From contig NZ_ARYM01000025.1 of assembly GCF_000685315.1 (NCBI RefSeq), forward strand, positions 1 through 48,425: a DNA stretch of 48,425 bases. Reading direction: 5' to 3'. This document shows positions 7,714-16,221 of this stretch, piece by piece. This DNA comes from Hyphomonas polymorpha PS728 (GTDB lineage Bacteria; Pseudomonadota; Alphaproteobacteria; Caulobacterales; Hyphomonadaceae). The stretch's first letter is position 1, and each line of letters opens with the position of its first letter. The notes below the pieces were generated by a model. It did no database searches. It had not been told where the DNA came from and saw only the letters and a program-made list of their open reading frames with translations. A program made the translations under genes and the position numbers.

Positions 7714-8846
7714 TCTGGCGCGCTTTCCTGACGACTTTCAAAACGATTTTCTCTGACCGGCCTGCCATGATGCTGCTGGTCGGATCGACTGTCCTCTATT
7801 CGTTTTTTTATCCGTCGGCCTATTCCGGCCAGGTCGCGACGCAGATCCCGATCGCGGTCGCAGATCTCGACAACAGCGCACCCAGCCGGGCGCTCGCCGT
7901 CAAGATCGAGGCCGTCCAGCAATCGCTTGTGGTCGCCCGGGTCCATTCCGTACGCGAGGCAGAGCGCCTGATAGAAGACGGGACGGTCACGGCCTTTGTT
8001 CTGATCCCGGAAGGATTTGGCGACGACATCCGGCGCGGGCGCCAGGGCAAGGTCTCCCTTTATGGCAACGGCGCATATCTCTTACGCAGCAGTGCCGGAC
8101 TCTCCGGTATAGCAAACTCCCTTGGCTCGATCGCATTTGAATCGGCCGTCGACCAGTCACGCCTTCTTGGCCGGCCCGCAGCAAGTCCCCTGACGGTCAT
8201 AGAGCGCCCCTTGTTCAACACGCGCGAAGGCTATGGCAGCACAGTTGTTCCAGGGGTCGTCTTCCTGATCCTGCACCAAACCCTGTTCATGGGTCTCGCC
8301 CTGCTGGCGGCAACATTGCGCGAAAAGCAGGGCTGGCTCGGCTTTGAGCTGAAGTCACTCCTTGGCATCGCCCTCGCCTTCTTTGTTCTGGGCGCTGCGG
8401 AAATTGCCTATTTTTCCGGCTTTGTCTTCTGGTTCCAGGATTATCCGAGAGCCCAGGCCGAACCGGCGGTTCTTCTCATTGCTGGCGGCCTGTTCGTGTC
8501 GGCTACGGTTTGCGGCGCGCTCGCGCTTGGCAGCTTTTTCCGGACACGGGAAAGACCCGTCCAGATATGGATCGTGACCTCCCTGCCAATCTACTTCCTG
8601 TCAGGCCTGTCCTGGCCCGTGCAGGCCATGCCGTCCTGGCTCGCTTGGTTCAGCCAGCTCTTTCCGACAACGGCAGGTATTCATGTCATGGTCGGTGTCA
8701 ACCAGATGGGCGCGAGCCTTAAGGACATCGCTCCGGACCTCATCAACCTTGCGGTCCTGACCCTGGCCTATGGCGGGATTGCCATCTACCGGCTTTCCCT
8801 GCGCCCTTCCGGCGAGCCGGTACCCGCCTCGACCGGCCACGGATAA
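7710..8846 (+). CDS. ABC-2-type membrane permease (second of pair)
   Basis: This 378-residue permease has the same layout as its neighbour: one N-terminal helix (DRPAMMLLVGSTVLYSFFY), a periplasmic domain (IAVADLDNSAPSRALAVKIEAVQ) and C-terminal membrane helices ending shortly before TGHG. ATG 7710 sits in an ATGA overlap with the previous stop; a longer frame upstream lies inside the first permease and is discounted. The pair would form a heterodimeric channel. It is the last gene of the operon and is convergent with the truncated acetyltransferase. Confidence 0.88.
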   Translation: MIWRAFLTTFKTIFSDRPAMMLLVGSTVLYSFFYPSAYSGQVATQIPIAVADLDNSAPSRALAVKIEAVQQSLVVARVHSVREAERLIEDGTVTAFVLIPEGFGDDIRRGRQGKVSLYGNGAYLLRSSAGLSGIANSLGSIAFESAVDQSRLLGRPAASPLTVIERPLFNTREGYGSTVVPGVVFLILHQTLFMGLALLAATLREKQGWLGFELKSLLGIALAFFVLGAAEIAYFSGFVFWFQDYPRAQAEPAVLLIAGGLFVSATVCGALALGSFFRTRERPVQIWIVTSLPIYFLSGLSWPVQAMPSWLAWFSQLFPTTAGIHVMVGVNQMGASLKDIAPDLINLAVLTLAYGGIAIYRLSLRPSGEPVPASTGHG

Positions 8847-8895
8847 GTCCCTGGCAGCTCGGGTCCGTGTTCCATGGCAGTTTTCATGGGCCGTT

Positions 8896-9282
8896 TCAGG
8901 ATGCCTTGCGGGATTCGGCCGCGTCCGGGACCTTCAGCCATTTGCCATAGACCTTGACGTCCTGGCGTTCGAAACCCAGCGCTTCGTAGAATTTCTCCGC
9001 GCGGTCATTTCCATCCCGCACCATAAGCTCGATCTTCGGAGCGCCGCGCGATGCAAGCCAGAGGCCTGCTTCTTCCATCAGCTCCCGGCCTGCCCCGCGC
9101 CCCTGGTGCGCTGGTTCGACCGCGAGGTAGTAGACCCACCCGCGGTGGCCATCATGCCCTGCCATCACGCTTCCAATCATCTGGTCTCCGCAATAGCCTA
9201 CAAGAATGGTCGCTTCCCGGGCAGCAACAGCCCGGTCGATATCATCGTTCGGGTCGTTCCAGGGACGGGTCAGCCCGCAGGC
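8896..9282 (-). pseudogene. GNAT acetyltransferase (YpeA-like), 5' end removed by IS21 element
   Basis: The remaining 128 residues carry a GNAT core: TRPWNDPNDDIDR, MAGHDGHRGWVYYLAVEPAHQGRGAGRELM (acetyl-CoA loop QGRGAG), and NDRAEKFYEALGFE. The order and spacing match E. coli YpeA, whose LRPWNDP begins about 19 residues from its start. Here those first residues are missing: homology begins exactly at 9282, where the IS21 terminus starts. The readable frame continues into the element but has no native start, so I treat the gene as broken. Confidence 0.8.
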
Positions 9283-9496
9283 TGTTGATTGCCGTTGAGA
9301 ATTGACCCTGGGAGGGCAGAAATTTCCACTGAGAAGTGACCCATGTTTGAACCGGTCCCGAGCTTTGGCGAGCGGGGGACCATGGAGTGTTGGACATGGC
9401 ATTATTGAGCGTTATCCGGCGGTGGTATCACCGCGACCAGATGTCGATCCGGGAGATTTCCCGGCGGACGGGCCTTTCTCGAAACACGCTGCGCAA
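9283..9496 (+). mobile_element. left-end remnant of an IS21-family element
   Basis: The segment begins with TGTTGATTGCC and carries two subterminal repeats typical of IS21 (TGAGAATTGACCC and TGAGAAGTGACCC, around 9295-9342). It is followed by the first codons of istA. It interrupts the acetyltransferase gene on its left and is cut on its right by the IS6 element at 9497. The rest of istA, istB and the right end are absent from the window. Confidence 0.75.
9387..9496 (+). pseudogene. istA: IstA transposase, N-terminal fragment
   Basis: From GTG 9387 the frame reads an IstA-like helix-turn-helix: IRRWYHRDQMSIREISRRTGLSRNTLRKVL, about 37 residues of a protein normally near 500. The reading frame runs into the IS6 terminus and is no longer IS21-derived after 9496. 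This is insertion or adjacent deletion by IS6, so no functional transposase remains. Confidence 0.7.
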
Positions 9497-10311
9497 GGTG
9501 CTGTCAGACGAATTCGAACCAGTCTCCGTTTTTCCCAGACGAGCAGGTCTCAGGCGGCGAGAAGCTCGCGCCATTCGAGAAGAGCGGCGTCACGCAACGA
9601 TTTGAACCTGGCCCTGCTCTCGATATTCCTTTGATGATTGAAGTGATTGTACACAGACGAATGGATTGAAGCAAATTTCTGGAGACTTCGCATGCGCCGA
9701 AAGCGGGACATAGCTCGCTCCCGCCGTCGAAATGGCAAGTGTGAATTCTCAGCGCGATTGTTGAAATGTCGGCCAGTCTCCTGGCGGCCCTCGTTCCCGA
9801 TCACTTTCATGGCGGCCCGATATGAAGGACATTTATCCGTCACGACCACCTTGGGATTGCCATATCGCTTCATGGCTTTTCGCATAAATTTCAATGCTGA
9901 AGCCTTGTCGCGAGTCTTCGTGACAAATGACTCCAGCACCTCTCCTTCATGATCAACCGCTCGCCAGAGGTAATGAGTCTGACCACGGATCTTCACAAAG
10001 ACCTCGTCCAGGTGCCATTGCCACTGCGGACTTTGCTTCATCCCCTCCGATCGACGTTTGCGGATCTTGTGCGCGAAGTAAGTGCCGAAGCGATCAACCC
10101 AGTGCCGGACTGTTTCATGGCAAATGTCGATGCCGCGCTCGTGAAGCAGGTCTTCCACGTTGCGCAAGGACAGCGGAAATCGAACATACATCATGACCGC
10201 AAGCTGGATGATCTCGGGCGACGTCTTGAAGTAGCGGAAGGGTGATTTCGTCATTTCTGGAGCCTAAGCTACTGAATGCGCCGCCTCAAGGTCGGTTCCT
10301 TTGACAATCCC
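9497..10311 (-). mobile_element. IS6-family insertion sequence, copy 2
   Basis: The 815-bp element has terminal repeats GGTGCTGTCAGA (9497-9508) and, at the other end, TTTGACAATCCC (10300-10311). Its left 32 bases align clearly with the left end of copy 1. It interrupts IS21 on one side and a lipoprotein gene on the other. Because those two flanks are unrelated, a deletion or cointegrate event probably occurred here rather than simple insertion. Confidence 0.85.
9550..10254 (-). CDS. IS6-family DDE transposase
   Basis: This 234-residue transposase has the same length and catalytic triad positions as copy 1 (HLDEVF, VVTDK, NNRAENSH). The frame is intact, so it may be active. It differs from copy 1 mainly in the last 30 residues and around residues 140-160. 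Confidence 0.95.
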   Translation of the reverse strand: MTKSPFRYFKTSPEIIQLAVMMYVRFPLSLRNVEDLLHERGIDICHETVRHWVDRFGTYFAHKIRKRRSEGMKQSPQWQWHLDEVFVKIRGQTHYLWRAVDHEGEVLESFVTKTRDKASALKFMRKAMKRYGNPKVVVTDKCPSYRAAMKVIGNEGRQETGRHFNNRAENSHLPFRRRERAMSRFRRMRSLQKFASIHSSVYNHFNHQRNIESRARFKSLRDAALLEWRELLAA

Positions 10312-10898
10312 CCCGGTAATGCGCCGACCGGCTTGAACGCATCACCGGCGGCCTTCTTCCACGCCCGCCATTCTTCCAGATTGGATTTGGCGATTCCACT
10401 GCTCATCAGCTCGATCTTGGCATAAGGGCTCTCATAAGCCTTGTCCGAGAGATAGCCGATGGCGAAGTCTATATTGTCCGCATCAGGATACCACATGATC
10501 AGGGGCAGAAAATCAGCAGGCGGGTTCTGAAAAGTCTCGCCATCGATTTTGACCGGCCACCACATCTGCGCGTCACACACGTCCGGCGTGCGTACACCGA
10601 TCAATTCCCCCGATTCTGTCGGCACCAGCATGACATGCGGTGCCATGCCATAAGTCACGGAAGACGTTGTGAAGCTCCAGCTGCTGACAATCGCGCCGCA
10701 GCTGGCCACATAGTCGATCTTCACGATCTCGCCGGTTTCTTTGACCCGGACATCTGCATGCACACGGAAGAATCCGTCTGGCACTACAGATTGTTCGTCG
10801 GATTTCGGCACTGCGGCGCCACACGCGGCGACCAAGACCAGCAGACCAGACAGAGCTCCAAAGAAGAGCAACCTACGAGAGAGATTTCTCGCCTTCAT
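10269..10898 (-). pseudogene. hypothetical lipoprotein, 3' end replaced by IS6
   Basis: From ATG 10896-10898, preceded by a strong CGGAGGGTAATC ribosome binding site, the protein begins with a lipoprotein signal (LLVLVAACG). A domain I do not recognise follows (VKETGEIVKIDYVASCGAIVSS, then PLIMWYPDADNIDFAIGYLS). Native coding ends at 10312: the last 13 residues (GLSKEPTLRRRIQ) are encoded by the IS6 terminus, so the true C-terminus is lost. The product might still be exported and partly functional. Two cysteines (ASCG and DVCDA) could form a disulfide. Confidence 0.6.
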
Positions 10899-11610
10899 GA
10901 TTACCCTCCGATCAGGATCAGAATTGCGCAAACGCGCCCGGATTTCAACCTAAATTATTGAAGATCGGAACCACAGCGCAGCACAGGTGTCCCCCGAGCG
11001 TATAGTAACTCAGCTGCATCTGCTCATTAGCTCCGGATAAAATTCAGAAATTTCATTTCCCTAACCAGGTGACCCTCAGTTCCTCAAGGAACGATTTGGG
11101 GATCGACTTCTACACACGTCAAGCCGGCCGCATATCAACTTAATAAAAAATCATTATCGATAAGACTGTAATGCTACTTTTGGAGGCGCATATATATTTG
11201 CGCATTCTTACGCTCATGCACTTCCGCGAGACTGAACGTATCCCGGGGCGCAAGAATGATTCAACTTCATCTGTGGACGTACTATAGCCTTCCCGCTCGC
11301 GCACGGATCGCAAGCAAGATGCGTCACGCCTAACACTCTACTGTGCTTTTAAGTGTTTGCGCAATTATAGATTGTACAGAGTAGGGTGTATTTTAGGTGA
11401 AACCGATTAGCCGGCCCGACCTGTATCGCCTTGTTTGGAGCAGGCCGATCTCTCACGTCGCCAAAGAACCTCTATTTCTCCGACAGAGGACTGACGAAGA
11501 TTGGCATCCGGCACGACATCCCAGTTCCTTCGCGGGAGGGGGGAGCTAAACTGCACATCGGCTTAAGGATCGTCGCGAGAGTGTCATCAAGTATGTGCAG
11601 ATAGGCCCGG
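10899..11610. other. long AT-richer intergenic region upstream of the ECF sigma gene
   Basis: These 712 bases contain no convincing gene. Visible structures are GTTCC-TCAA-GGAAC near 11089-11102, GCGCA...TGCGC near 11187-11204, and a half Fur-box-like word (ATCATTATC) near 11150. The last lies 460 bases upstream of the sigma gene, so any Fur control is speculative. I could not place a confident promoter. Confidence 0.4.
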
Positions 11611-12150
11611 ATGCAGGATCTCGGCGTTTCACCCCGTTCCGACAGAGAAGTCGCGAAGAGAGCGAGCGAAGATTTCGCGGCGCTCTTCGTGCGCCTGCGT
11701 CCCGCCATCGTGAAATTCTTCGCCCGGCGCACCCATGACGAGGCGGCGGCCGAGGAACTGGCGCAAGAATTATTTCTCCGGTTGCTGAGGCATCCTGAAC
11801 TCTTCACGTTAGACAATGTTGATGGGTACGTTTTTCGATCTGCAGTCAATCTTGTGCGCGACCGGGCGCGGCGCGATGTGTCGCGTGGCCCTGTCCTGCA
11901 TGTTGATATCGAACAACTTCAGCTCGTCTCCGACGCCCCGGATGCGGAACAGGCACTCAACTCCCGCCAGAAGCTTGATGCCCTCCTTCGTGCAATCGAA
12001 CACCTGCCGCGCAGGACGCGAACCGTGCTGATCCTCAGCCGCTTCGAAAACATGTCTTATGCGCAGATCAGCCAGCGGCTGGGCATTTCTGTAAGCGCCG
12101 TCGAGAAGCAGATCAGCAAGGCGCTGCGAGATCTGCAGGCGTGGAGATGA
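11611..12150 (+). CDS. FecI-type ECF sigma factor
   Basis: The 179-residue protein has sigma region 2 (ASEDFAALFVRLRPAIVKFFARRTHDEAAAEELAQELFLRLL, YVFRSAVNLVRDRAR) and region 4 (IEHLPRRTRTVLILSRFENMSYAQISQRLGISVSAVEKQISKAL). These are the only domains of FecI-like ECF factors. It is followed directly by a FecR-type regulator and a TonB receptor with an N-terminal signalling domain. The receptor-FecR-sigma relay would therefore switch on this operon when substrate binds outside the cell. Confidence 0.92.
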   Translation: MQDLGVSPRSDREVAKRASEDFAALFVRLRPAIVKFFARRTHDEAAAEELAQELFLRLLRHPELFTLDNVDGYVFRSAVNLVRDRARRDVSRGPVLHVDIEQLQLVSDAPDAEQALNSRQKLDALLRAIEHLPRRTRTVLILSRFENMSYAQISQRLGISVSAVEKQISKALRDLQAWR

Positions 12151-12152
12151 AA

Positions 12153-13169
12153 ATGGGTTCGCCTGACGAGAAAGCCCGGGCAGAGGCTGCCGACTGGTTC
12201 GCCAGGATGAACAGCGATGCTGCCAATGCCGGCACTGCTGCTGCGCTGCGCGACTGGCTGGGGCAGAACCGCGCCAATGCTGAGGCCTATCTGGAGCAGG
12301 AAATGCTCTGGGCCGAGATGGCCCAACTTGCGGATGATCCGCGCCTCGCGGCCCATCGGCGCGCAGCGCTGGACGAGGAGGCGCCGCAACGTCCCACATT
12401 TTGGTCCGTTGGGCGCCTCGCTGCCGCCACAACGGCGCTCGCAGCCTGCCTCGCCATTTCGGTTGCGGTGATACTTCTGCAGTTGCCAGAGCCTGTCGCC
12501 ATTGTTGATGACTATATCCTGGTGCGACACGAAACCCAGACAGGAGAACGCCTGACCGTCGCCCTCCCCGACCGATCCGAGATCACACTGGCGCCGGCCA
12601 GCCAAGTGGAAGTTCTGTACAGAGAACAGACACGCGATATCCGGCTGGTATCAGGACGCGCTTTCTTTTCTGTGGCGCGGGACTTGAACCGGCCTTTCAG
12701 GGTTGAAGCTGAGGACCGGGTCGTCACTGCGCTGGGCACACGGTTTCAGGTTGCGCTGGACGAGGCGGCCCCGGAGGTCCTTTTGGTCGACGGCCTAGTG
12801 GAAGTGTCCGGCCTATCCGCAGACGGAACCGGGCCGGTTTATCGTCTCCAGCCCGGGCAGCGCCTCAGCGGCGCCATGTCCTCTGCCCTCGTGGAGCAGG
12901 TGGATGCTGACGAGGAAACGGCTTGGCGTTCAGGACAACTGGTTTTCCGCAATCAGCCTCTGCGAGATGTTGCTGCCGAGTTCAGCCGCTATGCGCCCGT
13001 GAATGTCCGGGTTGCCGACACCTCCATTGGTGATCTGCGGGTATCGGGCGTCTTTCACTATGAGCAGGTCGGGGCATTTGCGTCCGCCCTGCAGCGCACG
13101 TTCGATATCGAAGTGGAGCGCGCGGAGGATGGCTCCTATCTGCTGCATGACGCTTCGGAGACACGCTGA
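12153..13169 (+). CDS. fecR: FecR-family anti-sigma/transmembrane sensor
   Basis: The protein (338 residues) has an N-terminal cytoplasmic domain (ARAEAADWFARMNSD, typical of DUF4880), a membrane segment near residues 95-115, and a periplasmic FecR domain (ITLAPASQVEVLY, VSGRAFFSVARDLNRPFRVEAEDRVVTALGTRF). A C-terminal secretin/STN-like region (LRDVAAEFSRYAPVNVRV) follows. ATG 12153 is favoured because GGAG lies six bases upstream; two earlier starts (12141, 12147) overlap the sigma gene. It would hold the sigma factor inactive and receive the receptor signal in the periplasm. Confidence 0.9.
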   Translation: MGSPDEKARAEAADWFARMNSDAANAGTAAALRDWLGQNRANAEAYLEQEMLWAEMAQLADDPRLAAHRRAALDEEAPQRPTFWSVGRLAAATTALAACLAISVAVILLQLPEPVAIVDDYILVRHETQTGERLTVALPDRSEITLAPASQVEVLYREQTRDIRLVSGRAFFSVARDLNRPFRVEAEDRVVTALGTRFQVALDEAAPEVLLVDGLVEVSGLSADGTGPVYRLQPGQRLSGAMSSALVEQVDADEETAWRSGQLVFRNQPLRDVAAEFSRYAPVNVRVADTSIGDLRVSGVFHYEQVGAFASALQRTFDIEVERAEDGSYLLHDASETR

Positions 13170-13272
13170 TCGCGTGAACTTTTAATGAATTTCTGAGGGG
13201 TGTGGGAATGGCTGCGTTGAGCCCGTGTGAAGCTGCCGCGATTGGGGCGGGGCTGCAAATCGGGGTACCAAC

Positions 13273-16221
13273 GTGACTGCTCGACCAGACAATTTCACAA
13301 CTCGCAAATCATTTCGTCGCCGCGCAAACTGTATGGCATCGGCCTGCGTCATCGCACTGCTGAGCGCCGGGATGACCGCGCCTGCTGCGCAGGCCGAGCA
13401 GGCAAGGCAGACGGCTTTCGCAATTGCCGCTCAGCCGCTCGATGAAGCCCTTATAGAGTTTGCGCGGGTATCAGGCGCCCAGGTACTTTACTCGCCGGAC
13501 CTTGTGCGCGGACGCTCAGCGAACGCCGTTGATGGTATTCTGCCACCTGCAGACGCGCTGCGGCGGATTCTTGAAGGTAGCGGCGTGATCATCGCCGACC
13601 ATGAGCAGGGAAGCTTCACGCTTCGCGCGGCACCCGCGCCGGCGAGCACGCCTGTGCGCACCCAACCGCCGCAACCTGCGCCACCCCGCCGCAGCACCGT
13701 GCCCGAACCGGATCAGGCGACGATGGATACCGTTGTTGTCATCGGTGAGCGGTTGATCCTGGAGCGGTCGCTCGATCTCAAGCGCAATGCTGAATATCTG
13801 AGCGAAGTTGTCACCAGTGATGGCATCGCCGCGCTGCCGGATGATACTCCCGCTGAAGCCCTGCGCCGCATGCCCGGCCTGTTTTCGCTGGATGACCAGG
13901 GTGAGGGCCGGTATGCCGGTATCCGCGGGATTGATCCTGAACTGATGAATATTACGTTCAATGGCCAACCGATCGGCGCTCCGGAAGGTGGCGGATCGGG
14001 AGGCAATTCGGGCCGCGCTGTGCGCATGGACAGCATCCCGTCCGATCTCATCGGCACGATTGAAGTCGTCAAGGCCGTGACCCCGGACATGGATCACAAT
14101 GCCATTGGCGGCGGGATCAATATCACAACGGCCAGCCCGTTCCTGCGGAAGGGAACCTTTCACAGCGGCAACGCTCAGGTCGGCTACAACGACGCGAGCG
14201 GCAACACGCTGTGGAGCGGCAGCGCCACCCTCGGCACCAAGCTGGGGAGTGATGAACGCTGGGGCCTGCTGATGTCCGGCAGCTTCTCCCAACGCACCAT
14301 TGGTTCACATCGCATGAGCACGGATGGATGGCAGAACGTCAATGGCGCTTTCCTGCCTTCGACACGGGATCTGTTCGACTACAACGTTGATCGCCGCCGT
14401 TGGGGCGTGACCATGGCCCTTGAGCACCGGCCGAATGACAACCATTCAATCCGGCTGAATGCAAACTTCAACAGCCATCGCGATGATGAAGAACGCCAGA
14501 AGACGGCCTATAACTTTGCTCGCAACACGCTGAGCGAGCAGACCGAGGATGGCGGACGTTTTGCCGGCGGCCAGATCACGCGTGAGTTTCGCTGGTACCT
14601 GCAGGAAGACACCATCTATGCAGCCTCTCTGACGGGCGAGCACAAGCTGGACGACCGGTCTACACTGGACTGGTCAGCGGGCTATTCCTCTGCAGAGAAA
14701 GCAACACCGCGGCGCGTCGACTGGGAGTTCCGGACGACTGGAAACCGCTTTCCCAACACCTACGATACGTCCGGTCGCCTGATCGTTGTCACACCGAACA
14801 ATATCGAAGCCTATCTCGACCCGGACAACTACCCCTTCCGGCGCGTTCGCCGCCGCACTGACACTGAGCGCGAGGAGATTTTCTCTGGGCGCCTGAATTT
14901 CCGCCAGGATATCGAACTGGCGGGGCATCCTTCCTATTGGAAAACCGGCGCCAGCTATCTGCGCCGGGACAAGCTTCAGGACCGGGAGAACGAAAACTAT
15001 CTGCCGGCCCAAGCCTTTACGCTCGGCGACTTCGATTTTGCCGGGCCGGATATCGATAGCTATTTCGACGGGCGCTACATCTATGGCCCCAGGCTGAACA
15101 TCCAGAATCTGGAGCGGTTCCTGAACGACCGGCCTGAGTACTTCGTCTACAATGATGAGAACTCCATCCTGGCTTCGACCGGCGGTGACTATGACGGCCG
15201 GGAGGAGATTACATCCGCCTACGGTTTGCTGAGCATCAATATGGGGAAGCTGAACGTCCTGGGCGGCGTGCGGATTGAGCACACGCAAGGCAAGTACAGC
15301 GCCAATGAAACATTCTTCGAGGCTGGGTCGTTCACAGGCGATATCCGCACCATCAGCGGCGGCGAGAGCTATACGGACTTTTTTCCGAGCCTCCACCTGC
15401 GCTGGGAGCCCGCGGAAGATTTGCTCCTGCGGGCAAGCTGGACCAACACGATCGGTCGCCAGCCCTTCATGGACCTGCGCCCGGTACGCTCATTCAACGT
15501 GTTCCAGAATGAGGAAAGTGGCGGCCTCGTCGGCAGCGTTTCAGAAGGCAATCCCAACCTGAAGCCCTACCGGTCGACCAATTACGACCTCAGCCTCGAA
15601 TATTACCCGGCCAGCGGTGGCATCATGTCTGCTGCGCTCTTCCACAAGAAGATCGAAAACGCTGTTTTCCAGCGGAGCTTCGAGGACCTGAATGTCGATT
15701 TTGAGGGTTTTTTCTTTGAGCAGCTCAACTTCTCACGGCCAGAGAACGCCGATGCCGGCAGCATCACCGGCCTGGAGCTCAACTATCAGCGCTTCTTCGA
15801 CTTCCTGCCCGCCCCGTTCGACGGGCTGGGGGCGAGCGTGAACTACACCTATGCGGACTCCTCGCTCGAGGTTTTCTCCCGCCCGGGCGAAACGCTGAAC
15901 TATATCCGCCAGCCGAACCATATAGGCAACGTCGCGGCGATGTATGAGAAGGGACCGCTCTCTGCCCGCATCGCGGTCAGCTATACCGGCGACTTCCTCA
16001 CAAGTATTGGCCGGAATGATGACCTTGATCGCTACCGCGCCCGGCGCGCGCCGCTGGACGCGCGGATCAGCTATCAGATGAACAGTAGGCTGAATTTCTT
16101 CGTCAATGCGCGCAATCTCAACAATGCCTCTGAATCCGCCTTCAGCGGGCAGCGTGATCGGCTCACGGCGGAGGAAATCTATTCCTGGACGGGCTGGGCA
16201 GGTGTGAAATGGCGCCTGTAA
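13273..16221 (+). CDS. TonB-dependent receptor/transducer with N-terminal STN domain
   Basis: This 982-residue protein starts at GTG 13273 with a signal sequence ending near AAQAEQA. A secretin/TonB short N-terminal domain follows (FAIAAQPLDEALIEFARVSGAQVLYSPDLVRG...), the part that contacts FecR in transducing receptors. After a proline-rich linker come the plug (DTVVVIGERLILERSLDLKR; ALRRMPGLFSLDDQGEGRYAGIRGI) and a 22-strand-type barrel ending in WAGVKWRL. The plug style, with GIDPELMNITFNGQPI, resembles the large Xanthomonas/Caulobacter receptor group often used for carbohydrates or other nutrients rather than siderophores. Substrate is unknown. Confidence 0.9.
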   Translation: MTARPDNFTTRKSFRRRANCMASACVIALLSAGMTAPAAQAEQARQTAFAIAAQPLDEALIEFARVSGAQVLYSPDLVRGRSANAVDGILPPADALRRILEGSGVIIADHEQGSFTLRAAPAPASTPVRTQPPQPAPPRRSTVPEPDQATMDTVVVIGERLILERSLDLKRNAEYLSEVVTSDGIAALPDDTPAEALRRMPGLFSLDDQGEGRYAGIRGIDPELMNITFNGQPIGAPEGGGSGGNSGRAVRMDSIPSDLIGTIEVVKAVTPDMDHNAIGGGINITTASPFLRKGTFHSGNAQVGYNDASGNTLWSGSATLGTKLGSDERWGLLMSGSFSQRTIGSHRMSTDGWQNVNGAFLPSTRDLFDYNVDRRRWGVTMALEHRPNDNHSIRLNANFNSHRDDEERQKTAYNFARNTLSEQTEDGGRFAGGQITREFRWYLQEDTIYAASLTGEHKLDDRSTLDWSAGYSSAEKATPRRVDWEFRTTGNRFPNTYDTSGRLIVVTPNNIEAYLDPDNYPFRRVRRRTDTEREEIFSGRLNFRQDIELAGHPSYWKTGASYLRRDKLQDRENENYLPAQAFTLGDFDFAGPDIDSYFDGRYIYGPRLNIQNLERFLNDRPEYFVYNDENSILASTGGDYDGREEITSAYGLLSINMGKLNVLGGVRIEHTQGKYSANETFFEAGSFTGDIRTISGGESYTDFFPSLHLRWEPAEDLLLRASWTNTIGRQPFMDLRPVRSFNVFQNEESGGLVGSVSEGNPNLKPYRSTNYDLSLEYYPASGGIMSAALFHKKIENAVFQRSFEDLNVDFEGFFFEQLNFSRPENADAGSITGLELNYQRFFDFLPAPFDGLGASVNYTYADSSLEVFSRPGETLNYIRQPNHIGNVAAMYEKGPLSARIAVSYTGDFLTSIGRNDDLDRYRARRAPLDARISYQMNSRLNFFVNARNLNNASESAFSGQRDRLTAEEIYSWTGWAGVKWRL

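Noticed and set aside
11140..11165. Fur box controlling the ECF operon
   Set aside because: Only one half-site (ATCATTATC) is good, and it lies about 460 bases from the sigma gene.
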